A stretch of DNA of 64,000 nt from Rhodanobacteraceae bacterium (GCA_030123585.1 CP126120.1:2109001-2173000); one strand, 5' to 3'. Counted from the first letter of the stretch, positions 36,185 to 46,283 are shown. Program-made: numbers and translations. Notes: a model not told the origin generated them from the letters alone.

Positions 36185-37325
36185 AGGTAGGTTCGTGCAA
36201 AACGCGGCGATCGATTTCGGCAATCGAGCGCACCCCGCACAGCACCATCGTCAGGTCGAGTTCGCGCCGGATCAGTTCCAGCGCGGTGGTGACGCCCTGC
36301 CCGCCCAGCGCGCCCAGCCCGTACACGAACGCGCGCCCGATCATCACGCTGCGCGCGCCCAGCGCGATGGCCTTGAACACGTCCTGGCCCGAACGCACGC
36401 CGCCGTCCATCCACACCTCGCAAGCGTTGCCGATGCGTGATGCAATTTCCGGCAGCACGCTGATCGAGGACGGCGCACCGTCGAGCTGGCGTCCGCCGTG
36501 GTTGGACACGACGATCGCGTCGGCGCCGCAATCGACCGCGCGGCGCGCATCATCGGGATCGAGCACACCCTTCATGATCAGCTTGCCGCTCCAGCGCCGC
36601 TTGATCCATTCGACATCATTCCAATTCAATCCGCGATCGAACTGTTCAGCCGTCCATGCAGCCAGCGAGGACATGTCGCTGACGCCTTCGACGTGGCCCG
36701 CGATATTGCCGAACTGGTGGCGGCGCGTGCGCGCCATACCGAGGCACCAGCGCGGATGTCGCGCGAGGTTGGCGAGGTTCTTCAGCGTCGGCTTGGGCGG
36801 CGTCGAAAGCCCGTTCTTGATGTCGCGGTGGCGCTGGCCCATCACCTGCAGGTCGAGCGTCAGCACCAGCGCGGAACAACCCGCGGCTTTCGCGCGGTCG
36901 ATCAGGCGTTCGATGAAGACGTGGTCGCGCATCACGTACAACTGGAACCAGAACGGGCGCTTCACGTACGCCGCCACGTCTTCGATCGAACAGATGCTCA
37001 TGGTCGAAAGCGTGAACGGCACGCCGAAATCCAGCGCCGCCTTGGCTGCCAGCATTTCGCCATCGGCGTGCTGCATACCGCACATGCCGACCGGTGCCAG
37101 CGCCACCGGCAGCGCGACGTCCTGACCCAGCATTTGCGTCGTCGTGGTACCGCCCTCGACACCCATCGCGACGCGCTGGTGCAACGGGATGCGCGCGAAG
37201 TCTTCGAGATTCCGGCGCAGCGTCGTCTCGGTCCACGAACCGGATTCGCAGTAATCCACGAACATCCGCGGCACGCGTTTCAGGTAGAGCTGATGCAAAT
37301 CCTCGATGCAGGTGACGGGTGCCAT
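36171..37325 (-). CDS. FMN-dependent alpha-hydroxy acid dehydrogenase (LldD-like)
   Basis: 384 aa TIM-barrel flavoenzyme. The active-site motif VVSNHGGRQLDGAPS is intact, with the catalytic histidine; MDGGVRSGQDVFKAIALGA and the phosphate-binding IGRAFVYGLGALGGQGV follow. ALVLTLDLQVMGQRHRDIKNG holds the expected substrate arginine region. The family oxidises L-lactate or related 2-hydroxy acids, passing electrons to quinone or oxygen. It ends in CRLG plus a stop that lie within the family B repeat. The acyltransferase gene upstream (minus strand) ends 7 bp before its ATG, so the three genes may form one transcript. Confidence 0.92.
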   Translation of the reverse strand: MAPVTCIEDLHQLYLKRVPRMFVDYCESGSWTETTLRRNLEDFARIPLHQRVAMGVEGGTTTTQMLGQDVALPVALAPVGMCGMQHADGEMLAAKAALDFGVPFTLSTMSICSIEDVAAYVKRPFWFQLYVMRDHVFIERLIDRAKAAGCSALVLTLDLQVMGQRHRDIKNGLSTPPKPTLKNLANLARHPRWCLGMARTRRHQFGNIAGHVEGVSDMSSLAAWTAEQFDRGLNWNDVEWIKRRWSGKLIMKGVLDPDDARRAVDCGADAIVVSNHGGRQLDGAPSSISVLPEIASRIGNACEVWMDGGVRSGQDVFKAIALGARSVMIGRAFVYGLGALGGQGVTTALELIRRELDLTMVLCGVRSIAEIDRRVLHEPTCRLG

Positions 37326-37332
37326 GCGCGGA

Positions 37333-38280
37333 TTATCCCCTCGACGCCGCCGCGCGTGCCGACATCTCGCTCAACCCGTGGCGCGCCAGCCAATACGGGT
37401 CGTGATCCAACGGATCCGGCCGCTCGGACCAGCGCTTGTAAGTCCACTGGTACTGCGGGAAAGCGAGATTGACGCACGCTTCGACGCCGCGATTCAACGC
37501 CGTGCAGGCGACGCGCATGTCCGGATCGGCAATGCCGTCGGGCGCCGGACGCACACGGACGCGGAACCCCGCGCCGCGCGGCAGGCGTTCGGCGAACGCG
37601 AACAGCACGGCAGCGCCGGTGCGCTGCGCGATGCGCGGCAGCAGCACCATGGTGTTGGCATCGAGTCCGAAGAACGGCGCGAACTGGCCTTCGCCGCGCT
37701 TGGGTTGCTGGTCGGGAAGAATCCCCACCACGCCGCCCGCGGCAAGGCGCTTGTACAACGTGCGCACGCCGGCGCCATCGGCGCGCACCTGTTCGGGTTC
37801 GAGATCGCCGCGTGCGCGCACCAGCATGGCTTCCCACGCGCGGTTGCGCGGCGGGGCGTACAGGATCGCGATGGGCGTACGCGCGCACAGCCAGTAGTTC
37901 AGGAGTTCCCAGCAGCCGAGATGCGGCGCCGCGACGATCAGGCCGCGTCCGGATTGCAATGCGGCGTCGAAGTGTTCCTGGCCTTCCACTTCACGGACGA
38001 GTTCCAGTGCGCGCCGTGCGCCGCGGCCCCACACCGCCGCCATTTCTGTGACGGCATGGCCGGTTTCGATCAGGCATTCGCGCACCAGCACGGCACGTGC
38101 GCCGTCGTCGAGGTCGTGACGCGCGATCCGCATGTTCACTTCGGTGTGCACGCGTTCGCGCGCGTGCCTGCGCCACCACAACGGCCGCCCGAGCGCGCCG
38201 CCGATGGCGTACAGCACCGGCAGCGGCAACGTCCCCAGCGCGCGCAACGTCCACCAGGTCAGGGCGACATACCAGCGCAT
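37333..38280 (-). CDS. LpxL/HtrB-family acyltransferase, second of a tandem pair
   Basis: 315 aa. An N-terminal membrane segment (YVALTWWTLRALGTLPLPVL) precedes the lysophospholipid-type acyltransferase core: IVAAPHLGCWELLNYW contains the HX4E catalytic motif, followed by ILYAPPRNRAWEAML, GVVGILPDQQPKRGEG and APFFG, and the C-terminal YQWTYKRWSERP. Such enzymes add secondary acyl chains to lipid A or related lipids at the inner membrane. ATG 38280 overlaps the stop of the upstream paralogue by one base (TGATG). Confidence 0.9.
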   Translation of the reverse strand: MRWYVALTWWTLRALGTLPLPVLYAIGGALGRPLWWRRHARERVHTEVNMRIARHDLDDGARAVLVRECLIETGHAVTEMAAVWGRGARRALELVREVEGQEHFDAALQSGRGLIVAAPHLGCWELLNYWLCARTPIAILYAPPRNRAWEAMLVRARGDLEPEQVRADGAGVRTLYKRLAAGGVVGILPDQQPKRGEGQFAPFFGLDANTMVLLPRIAQRTGAAVLFAFAERLPRGAGFRVRVRPAPDGIADPDMRVACTALNRGVEACVNLAFPQYQWTYKRWSERPDPLDHDPYWLARHGLSEMSARAAASRG

Positions 38281-39179
38281 CAGGTCCGGACTCCCGCCGC
38301 GGTGTAGGCGTCGTCGCTCAAACCGCTGCCGGCGCGCGCCTTGAAGCGCTTGTAGTTCCACTGGTACTGCGTGAAGGCGTCGCGCGCGCAGGCTTCGACG
38401 GCCGCGTTCATCGCGATGCAGGCGGCAAGCGGATCGTCGTCACGTATCGCAGCGGGCGGCTCGCGGAAATGCACCCGGAATCCCTGCGGCAAGCGTTCCA
38501 CGAACAGCATCAGCACCGCTGCGCCGGTGCGTTGTGCCAATCGTGGCAGCAAGGTCATCGTCAACGCCGGTACGCCGAAAAACGGCGCCACGACGCCGCC
38601 GGCGCGCGGCACGTGGTCGGGCATGATCGATACCACGCCGCCATCCTTGAGGTGCCGGAACACGCGGCGCACGCCGGAGTCGTCGATCGGAAACTGGATG
38701 CTGGCGCCGCCCGTGCGCAACCTTCGCAACAAGGCCTCGGCTTGCGGGTATCGTGGCGGCGTATAGAACGTCGCAAACGGCGTGCGCGCGCCGACCCAGT
38801 AATTGGCGACCTCCCAACTGCCGAGGTGCGGCGCGCACAGGATCAGGCCGCGCTGCGCGGCAATCGCGGCATCGAACAAATCCTGCCCACGCACCTCGCG
38901 CACCCGCGCCAGCGTGCGTCGCGGATTCGTCCAGATGCCGAACACCTCGACCAGCGCGATGCCGGTTTCACGCACGCATTCGCGAGCGAGCCGACGCCGC
39001 GCAGCCACGTCGAGATCAGGACGCACGAGGTTCAAGTTGGCCTCGACGATCCGCCGCTTGCGGCTGCCGGTGACCCAGAACAACCAACCCAACGCGGCCC
39101 CCGACGCGCGAAACACGCGCAACGGCAGGCGCGCGGCGAGCCGCATCAATCCATAGGCGAGTTGGGTGTACCAATGCAT
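38280..39179 (-). CDS. LpxL/HtrB-family acyltransferase, first of a tandem pair
   Basis: 299 aa, paralogous to the next gene. LILCAPHLGSWEVANYWVGA carries the HX4E motif; then FATFYTPPRYPQAEALLRR, GVVSIMPDHVPRAGGVVAPFFG, and the C-terminal YQWNYKRFKARAG. A basic amphipathic N-terminus and one hydrophobic stretch anchor it. The two are distinct enough to use different acyl donors or positions, as LpxL and LpxM do in E. coli, but which is which cannot be told. Confidence 0.9.
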   Translation of the reverse strand: MHWYTQLAYGLMRLAARLPLRVFRASGAALGWLFWVTGSRKRRIVEANLNLVRPDLDVAARRRLARECVRETGIALVEVFGIWTNPRRTLARVREVRGQDLFDAAIAAQRGLILCAPHLGSWEVANYWVGARTPFATFYTPPRYPQAEALLRRLRTGGASIQFPIDDSGVRRVFRHLKDGGVVSIMPDHVPRAGGVVAPFFGVPALTMTLLPRLAQRTGAAVLMLFVERLPQGFRVHFREPPAAIRDDDPLAACIAMNAAVEACARDAFTQYQWNYKRFKARAGSGLSDDAYTAAGVRT

Positions 39180-39214
39180 CGCCGAAGTTTAACCACGCAC
39201 GTGAACCCACTCAT

Positions 39215-39396
39215 CGTCATCCCGGCGGAAGCCGGGATCCATTTTCCGTTTGTAATACATAGCAAGATCAAAATGGATTGACTCGCGCCATCCATGGCGC
39301 TCGCCCTACGGGCCGCCTACGGCGTTCGCACTTGCAGTCCTGCAAATGCAGTCGGGTTTCGTTTCCTATGAAGCCGGAAACGGCCCCGGAATGACG
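39215..39396. repeat. Family A intergenic repeat, copy 6 (long form)
   Basis: CGTCATCCCGGCGGAAGCCG at 39215 to GGCCCCGGAATGACG ending at 39396, 182 bp. The longer centre holds ATCCATTTTCC and AAAATGGATTGACTCGCGCC, TCCATGGCGCTCGCCCTACG and GCAGTCCTGCAAATGCAGTC segments; the same long-form centre type recurs at 41995. Confidence 0.8.
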
Positions 39397-39446
39397 ACAT
39401 TATTGATACGCTCCCCTCGTCCCTCGCCCCCCACCCCTTCGCTCCC

Positions 39447-39887
39447 ATGATCGCCCTCCTCCAACGCGTCACCTCCGCCAGCATCGAAGTCGACGGCGAA
39501 ACCGTGGGCGCGATCGATGCTGGCCTGCTGGTGCTGCTGGCGGTCGAACCTGGCGACGGTGAGGCGCAGGCGCAGCGGATGTGCGAGCGCCTGCTGGGCT
39601 ACCGGGTGTTTTCCGACGCTGCCGGGCGGATGAACCTGTCCCTTGCCGACACCCGCGGCGGGCTGCTGCTGGTGCCACAGTTCACGCTGGCCGCCGACAC
39701 CCGCAAGGGCATGCGGCCCAGCTTCACCACGGCCGCGTCGCCCGAGGAGGGCCGGCGCTGGTTCGACCGGTTGGTGGAACTCGCACGTGCCGCCCACCCC
39801 GAGGTTGCAACCGGCCGCTTCGGTGCCCATATGCAGGTGCGGCTGGTCAACGACGGCCCGGTAAGTTTCTGGCTCAGGGCGGCCTGA
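39447..39887 (+). CDS. dtd: D-aminoacyl-tRNA deacylase
   Basis: 146 aa, standard length. It hydrolyses D-amino acids (and glycine from tRNA-Ala) off mischarged t[21 protein letters not shown] begins the family sequence; [18 protein letters not shown] and [21 protein letters not shown] close it. Two signature positions differ from E. coli Dtd: the SQFTL motif reads PQFTL, and NDGPVT reads NDGPVS. Both are conservative enough for activity to be plausible. It is the gene before rpoD on the same strand. Confidence 0.93.
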   Translation: MIALLQRVTSASIEVDGETVGAIDAGLLVLLAVEPGDGEAQAQRMCERLLGYRVFSDAAGRMNLSLADTRGGLLLVPQFTLAADTRKGMRPSFTTAASPEEGRRWFDRLVELARAAHPEVATGRFGAHMQVRLVNDGPVSFWLRAA

Positions 39888-39995
39888 CTCAAGCCCCCGG
39901 CCCATTGGGCCGATTCTTGCATGGCAACCCGGCCCTAGTTGCTTGACCCATCACGCATTTTTCCACTTGATCCGTAGCGGTCGGACCTCCATTTT

Positions 39996-40003
39996 GCTAT
40001 ACT
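39996..40003 (+). promoter_or_regulatory. Possible extended -10 promoter of rpoD
   Basis: TGCTATACT is close to the extended -10 consensus (TGNTATAAT) and ends 28 bp before the rpoD ATG. No good -35 hexamer lies 16-18 bp upstream (TAGCGG), which an extended -10 can tolerate. Confidence 0.4.
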
Positions 40004-40031
40004 GAACGGTCTTGTCGCGCCCGATACCCCC

Positions 40032-41897
<1,866 letters not shown>

Positions 41898-41905
41898 TGC
41901 TCTTC

Positions 41906-41926
41906 CCCTCTCCCTCCGGGAGAGGG
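41906..41926. repeat. CCCTCTCCC inverted repeat after rpoD
   Basis: CCCTCTCCC (41906-41914), loop TCC, GGGAGAGGG (41918-41926), then TGGCGCGCAGCGCCGGGTGA. This hairpin is a widespread proteobacterial intergenic repeat. It lies 9 bp past the rpoD stop and might act as the 3' end of the transcript, but no T tract follows. Confidence 0.7.
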
Positions 41927-41994
41927 TGGCGCGCAGCGCCGGGTGAGGGTACGCAATTGCAGCAGCGGACCGTGAACCGAAATCCAACTCCCGG

Positions 41995-42169
41995 CGTCAT
42001 TCCGGGGCTGCGGCGCGCGCAGCGCACCGCAGAACCCGGAATCCATTGTGATCTTGCTTTCAAAACCAAATGGATTACAAAGTCCATCCATGGACTTTGC
42101 CCTTCGGGCCGACCTTCGGTCGTTCAAATTCGTTCCAGACGAATTTGTCCGGCTTTCGCCGGAATGACG
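41995..42169. repeat. Family A intergenic repeat, copy 7 (long form)
   Basis: CGTCATTCCGGGGCTGCGG at 41995 to TCGCCGGAATGACG ending at 42169. Internal parts are GCGCGCGCAGCGC, AACCCGGAATCCATTGTGAT, AATGGATTACAAAGTCCATC and CAAATTCGTTCCAGACGAAT. With the hairpin at 41906 it fills the 283-bp gap between rpoD and the NYN gene. Confidence 0.85.
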
Positions 42170-42180
42170 AGCTTACCTTT

Positions 42181-43017
42181 ATGAACCGCATCGCCGTTTT
42201 CGTTGACGCCGGTTACTTCTACGCATCCGCCAGCGAATTGCTGTTCGGCACGCCGCTGCGGCGCGGCGAACTGCGCCTCGCCAATGCCGAGTTCGCGCAA
42301 TACCTCGGAAAAATCGCGGAAACCGTCGGCGGCTGTCCGCTGCTGCGTATCTACTGGTACGACGGCACCAACTCCGGCCCCACCGCCGCGCACCTCGCGA
42401 TGGCATATCTCGATAACATCAAGCTCAGGCTCGGCTTCGTCAACCAGTCGGGCGAACAGAAAGGCGTGGATGGCCTGATCTTCTCCGACCTCACCAACCT
42501 CGCGCGTAACCACGCGATCTCCGACGCGCTGCTGCTGGCCGGCGACGAGGACCTGCGCGTAGGCGTGCAGCAGGCGCAGGAACACGGCATCCGCGTGCAT
42601 CTCTTGGGCGTCGAACCGCGCGATCCATCCGGCAACCAATCCGCCGCGCTGCAGCGCGAAGCCGACACCCGCCGCCAGCTCGACGCCGCCACGCTCGGGC
42701 AGTTCCTGTTCCGCCGCGAATACGCTTCCGTTCCCGCGTCCGTCGAATCCGAACCGCACGGCGAAGACACCGCGCACAACCTCGCGCGGATGCAGGAACT
42801 CGCCAACGAATACGCGGCCACGCTGGATTCCACCCAGCGCGAACTGATTCTTGCATTGCCCGAACGCACCCCGCTGCCGCACGAACTCGACCGCGAACTG
42901 CTGCTGCGGGCGAGCGAACTCCTGGGCCGCAAGCTCGAGGAGACCGAGAAGCGCACCCTGCGCGGCGCGCTGCGGGGTGCGGTGACGCAGCAGGCGAACG
43001 CAGGCGCCGCAAGCTGA
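42181..43017 (+). CDS. NYN-domain (PIN-like) nuclease-type protein
   Basis: 278 aa from the ATG at 42181; upstream in-frame codons are repeat sequence and are rejected. The NYN core reads NRIAVFVDAGYFYASASELL (first metal-binding Asp), LRIYWYDGTNSG, GVDGLIFSDLTNLARNHAIS and DALLLAGDEDLRVGVQQAQEHGIRVHLLG, with acidic residues at the positions expected for a Mg-dependent ribonuclease. A C-terminal ~100-residue helical segment (TAHNLARMQELANEYA...) could bind a partner. Its RNA target is unknown. Confidence 0.88.
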   Translation: MNRIAVFVDAGYFYASASELLFGTPLRRGELRLANAEFAQYLGKIAETVGGCPLLRIYWYDGTNSGPTAAHLAMAYLDNIKLRLGFVNQSGEQKGVDGLIFSDLTNLARNHAISDALLLAGDEDLRVGVQQAQEHGIRVHLLGVEPRDPSGNQSAALQREADTRRQLDAATLGQFLFRREYASVPASVESEPHGEDTAHNLARMQELANEYAATLDSTQRELILALPERTPLPHELDRELLLRASELLGRKLEETEKRTLRGALRGAVTQQANAGAAS

Positions 43018-43031
43018 TCAATCCCGCTGCG

Positions 43032-43421
43032 CTACACGGCCGCCTGTTTTCCGTGCAGGCACTTGTTGAAATGCGGGAAGTGAACCTCCGCATGGCAATT
43101 CGCACAAAGCAAGCGGCATTTCTTCGCCTCCGCCATCACCGCTTCCCGACTGCGGTTTGAAAGTGAGCGCGCATCCAGTTCGAAACTCTTTACCCGCGGA
43201 TTGATGTGATGCCATGCAAGCGCTGCGAAATTGCGGTCATACCCGCACATTTCGCATTTGCCGCCAAACATCTCCAGCAATTCCACTTTGCGGCGAACTG
43301 CGCGCGCCTGCTGGGCCCTATAGCTCTGATGATGATGGTTGGTGTCGGCGTTTTTGCAGCGCCGCGAGCAATACTTCGCTTGGCGCCCCTTCAACTTTCC
43401 CTTGCAAATCACGCATCGCAT
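43032..43421 (-). CDS. HNH endonuclease-domain protein
   Basis: 129 aa. The N-terminus has a zinc-ribbon (MRCVICKGKLKGRQAKYC, CSRRCKNADTNHHHQ) and the C-terminus an HNH-type core: CEMCGYDRNFAALAWHHINP, then CRLLCANCHAEVHFPH. Two CxxC pairs frame the catalytic histidine pair. Less GC-rich than its neighbours and with no Shine-Dalgarno before the ATG (ATTTCATAG), which suggests acquisition. It ends 14 bp from the NYN stop and starts 72 bp from the intron-bearing tRNA, on the opposite strand. HNH enzymes drive homing of some introns; a link is speculative. Confidence 0.85.
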   Translation of the reverse strand: MRCVICKGKLKGRQAKYCSRRCKNADTNHHHQSYRAQQARAVRRKVELLEMFGGKCEMCGYDRNFAALAWHHINPRVKSFELDARSLSNRSREAVMAEAKKCRLLCANCHAEVHFPHFNKCLHGKQAAV

Positions 43422-43473
43422 CTATGAAATTTATCATAAGCCGTTGTGTATGGCACGAGTGATCCGCATCATT

Positions 43474-43479
43474 TACTAT
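43474..43479 (+). promoter_or_regulatory. Possible -10 element of the tRNA gene
   Basis: TACTAT lies 13 bp upstream of the mature 5' end of the tRNA at 43493, in a locally AT-rich stretch. The best -35 candidate at the right distance (TGGCAC, 43451-43456) is weak. Confidence 0.35.
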
Positions 43480-43492
43480 GCAAGCGCAATGT

Positions 43493-43801
43493 GGGCCTAT
43501 AGCTCAATCGGTTAGAGCAGGGGACTCATCGAAAGGTGCCGCCACGGCGAAAGTCGCGGACGGGATCGGGATGAATTCAGGGAAACCTCAGCGGCTCGGC
43601 CGGTGGCAACCCTGAGCCAAGCCGGCGGTACACCGCCGGAAGGTGCAGAGACTACCTGAGGGCTAGAGCGCCCTTGATGACAGGCTAGAGCGTCCCGCGC
43701 CCTCCCAGCGCAAGCTGCGGGCGAAGAGATAGTCCGCGCCGGGCAGAAATCCCCGGATCACGCGAATCCCTTGGTTCCAGGTTCGAGTCCTGGTGGGCCC
43801 A
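43493..43801 (+). tRNA. ileX: tRNA-Ile(CAU), interrupted by a group I intron
   Basis: Exons 43493-43529 and 43765-43801 join to a 74-nt tRNA. Acceptor GGGCCTA pairs with TGGGCCC, D arm GCTC/GAGC, anticodon stem GGGGA/TCCCT with loop CTCATAA, T arm CCAGG-TTCGAGT-CCTGG, discriminator A; CCA is not encoded. The CAT anticodon with this body (a G-rich acceptor, AGCAGG..CTCATAA) fits the isoleucine tRNA whose C34 is changed to lysidine by TilS to read AUA; elongator Met is the alternative but fits less well. The intron lies between positions 36 and 37. prc converges from the right with 10 bp between. Confidence 0.92.
43530..43764 (+). ncRNA. Group I self-splicing intron (235 nt) in the anticodon loop
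   Basis: The 5' exon ends in CAT, which pairs with the internal guide GTG at 43536-43538 (P1, with the U.G wobble at the splice site). Hairpins visible: GGC-GAAA-GTC (43546-43555, GAAA tetraloop, P2); P4 TCAGGG 43577-43582 with CCCTGA 43610-43615; P6 CCGGCGG/CCGCCGG 43622-43639; P7 GACTA 43650-43654 with TAGTC 43730-43734; CAGC-GCAA-GCTG 43706-43717; P9 CCGGG/CCCGG 43739-43756. Conserved core words GAGCCAAGCC, GTGCAGAGACTA and AAGAGATAGTCC are present. The last base is G (omega-G, 43764). No ORF inside. Site and guide match the Azoarcus BH72 tRNA-Ile intron. Confidence 0.95.
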
Positions 43802-43811
43802 GATCTTCCCG

Positions 43812-46103
43812 TCAGTGCGAACTGCCGCCGCTGGCGGGAACCGAGGCGCGCGCGGGCGGCTGCGCCGATGTCGAATCGGCCACGCTCACGGGCTTGGTGA
43901 AGGCCTGTTTCGGCAACACCTCGTGCGCGAGCTTGGGCTCCTTCTCCAGCAAGGCCACCTGGTCGGCCATGATGTGCGCGGCTTCGTCGAGTTCGATGTC
44001 CTTGGCCTGCTTGGCGGCCTTTTCGCGCGCCACCGACGCCCGGACGTTGCGCTCGCCCGGGGTCAGGCCGTCGTCGGGTTCCAGGTTGACGGCGGAAACA
44101 TCGCCCAGCGCCTCGCGGCGTTTCTTGAACGCGGCGTCCTGCTCGTCCTGCTGCTTGCGCTCGGCCTCGCGCACCTTGTAGTTGAGCGACACGCTCTTCT
44201 GGTCGTGCAGCTTGCGCGCGGCGGCCAGTTCGTCCAGCAGCAACTGCCACGCCGGATCGGTCTTGGCGCGCGCGTCGTGCTCGGCCGTCAGCGGCGCGAT
44301 CAGCGGCTTCTGGTCGGCCACCGGCGTGTATTCGGCCGGCGGAATGTGGGTCCACTTCAGCGCGTTCGGGTAGCTCGATTCGCCGTAATCCTTGTAGCCG
44401 ATCGAATGCGGGAACAGGATGTCGGGCGTGACGCCGTGCAATTGCGTGGAGTCGCCGTCCACCCGGAAGAATTCGGCGACGGTCATCTTGAGTTCGCCGA
44501 AGGTCGGCTTGGTGTTCATCGCGAGCTGGTCGAGGCTGGTGAGGTTCTGCACCGTGCCCTTGCCGAAGGTCTGCTCGCCGATGATCAGGCCGCGGCCGTA
44601 ATCCTGGATCGCGGCGGTGAAGATCTCGCTGGCCGACGCCGAGCCGCGGTTGACCAGCACCGCCATCGGGCCGGTCCACAGCATCTTCTCGTCGGAATCC
44701 TGCTCCTCGACCTGGCCGCGGCTGTCGCGCACCTGCACCACCGGACCCTTGCCGGTGAACAGTCCGCTTAAATTCACCGCTTCGCTGAGCGAGCCACCAC
44801 CGTTGTCGCGGAGATCCACCACCACCGCCGACACCTTTTGCTGCTTGAGTTCAGCCAGCAGCTTGGCGACGTCGCGCGAGGCGCTCTTGTAATCGGGATC
44901 GCCGCGCCGGCGCGCATCGAAGTCTTCGTAGAAACTCGGCAGGTCGATCACGCCGATCTTGACGGTGCGGCCGCCCTCCTTGACGTCGATGACGTTCTTC
45001 TTGGCGGCCTGTTCGGCGATGGTGACCTTCTTGCGCACCAACGTCACGACCACCGGCTTGGCGTCCGGGCCGCCCTCGGCGGGCAGGATTTCGATCCGCA
45101 CCACGGTGCCCTTGTGCCCGCGGATCTTCGCGACCACGTCGTCGATGCGCCAGCCGACGGTGTCGACGATGGGGCCGCACTCGCCCTGCCCCACGCCCAC
45201 GATCTTGTCGCCCACTTCGAGCTTGCCGGATTTCGCGGCCGGGCCACCCGGCACGATCTCGCGGATCACGGTGTATTCATCGTGCTCTTGCAGCACCGCG
45301 CCGATGCCTTCCAGCGACAGCTTCATGGTGATGTCGAAGTTCTGGCTGGCGCGCGGCCCGAAATAATTGGTGTGCGGGTCGATCGCCATCGCGTACGCGT
45401 TCATGAAGGTCTGGAACACGTCCTCGCTGTCGAGCTGGTGCACGCGGTCGAGGTAGGTTTCGTAACGGCGCGACAGGGTCTTGCGGATCTCGGCATCGTC
45501 CTTGCCCGCCAGCTTCAGGCGGATCCAGTCGTTCTCGACGCGCTGCTTCCACAGCTCGTCGAGCGCAGCCGTGTTCGCGGCCCACGGCGCCTTGTCGCGG
45601 TCGAAGGTGTAGGTGCCGTTGGTGTCGAGGTTGAAGCCCTGCTTCAGCAGCGACAAGGCATACGCGGTGCGTTCGCCGGCGCGCTTCTCGTACAGGTTGA
45701 AGATCGCGAACGGGATCGACATGTCGCCGCCCCAGATCGCATCGTCGAGCTTGTCGCGGTCGGGCGCGAACTGGTCGATGTCCTGCTGGGTGAAGAACAG
45801 CTTGCTGCCGTCGAGCGCCTTGAAGTAGGCGTCGAAGATCTTCTCCGACATCGCGTCGTCGAGCGGCAGCGCTTCGTACTGGAAGCGCGTCAGCAGGCGC
45901 GCCGCGAGGATCGCGGCCTGGCCTTGCGCCGCGGTCGGCTCCAGCACCGGCGCGGGCGTCATCTTGTACTTGGCGACCGGCGCGGCCGGCACGCTGGCGG
46001 ACGAAGCCGGGCAAACCGCGGCCGACGCGGGCGCGGCATTCTGCGCGCGCGCGCCGAGCGAAACGACGAGGGCGATCAGGACAACGAGGACACGCTGCAG
46101 CAT
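43812..46103 (-). CDS. prc: Prc/CtpA, C-terminal processing (tail-specific) protease
   Basis: 763 aa from ATG 46103, six bases after AAGGA; an ATG two codons earlier abuts that Shine-Dalgarno. A signal peptide (MLQRVLVVLIALVVSLGARA) sends it to the periplasm. A helical N-terminal domain precedes a PDZ domain (SLEGIGAVLQEHDEYTVIRE, KSGKLEVGDKIVGVGQG) and the S41 protease core with catalytic Ser in NRGSASASEIF and Lys in TFGKGTVQ. C-terminal DUF3340-like helical region with EAERKQQDEQDAAFKKR follows. It trims penicillin-binding proteins and degrades mistagged periplasmic proteins. Confidence 0.95.
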   Translation of the reverse strand: MLQRVLVVLIALVVSLGARAQNAAPASAAVCPASSASVPAAPVAKYKMTPAPVLEPTAAQGQAAILAARLLTRFQYEALPLDDAMSEKIFDAYFKALDGSKLFFTQQDIDQFAPDRDKLDDAIWGGDMSIPFAIFNLYEKRAGERTAYALSLLKQGFNLDTNGTYTFDRDKAPWAANTAALDELWKQRVENDWIRLKLAGKDDAEIRKTLSRRYETYLDRVHQLDSEDVFQTFMNAYAMAIDPHTNYFGPRASQNFDITMKLSLEGIGAVLQEHDEYTVIREIVPGGPAAKSGKLEVGDKIVGVGQGECGPIVDTVGWRIDDVVAKIRGHKGTVVRIEILPAEGGPDAKPVVVTLVRKKVTIAEQAAKKNVIDVKEGGRTVKIGVIDLPSFYEDFDARRRGDPDYKSASRDVAKLLAELKQQKVSAVVVDLRDNGGGSLSEAVNLSGLFTGKGPVVQVRDSRGQVEEQDSDEKMLWTGPMAVLVNRGSASASEIFTAAIQDYGRGLIIGEQTFGKGTVQNLTSLDQLAMNTKPTFGELKMTVAEFFRVDGDSTQLHGVTPDILFPHSIGYKDYGESSYPNALKWTHIPPAEYTPVADQKPLIAPLTAEHDARAKTDPAWQLLLDELAAARKLHDQKSVSLNYKVREAERKQQDEQDAAFKKRREALGDVSAVNLEPDDGLTPGERNVRASVAREKAAKQAKDIELDEAAHIMADQVALLEKEPKLAHEVLPKQAFTKPVSVADSTSAQPPARASVPASGGSSH

Positions 46104-46283
46104 GGACATTCCTTGGGCGGCCGCGTCGGGACGGCCGGTTGCGCTCTTCGCGCGTACAGATATGAAAAGTGCGCCGGCCGTTCGCCGACGCGTTCGGCTG
46201 CGTGGTGCGGGCGGGTGAGGCTCGTCCGGGCGCGGCCCGACACTACGGTATCGGAAAACACGGGCGCCGGATACGGCCGCAAG

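Noticed and set aside
42070..42180. Longer start for the NYN-domain protein
   Set aside because: Those codons are the family A repeat; the NYN core begins MNRIAVFVDAG at 42181.
43530..43764. tRNA-adjacent integrative element
   Set aside because: The insert is inside the anticodon loop and has group I core elements and an omega-G; there is no integrase or att duplication.
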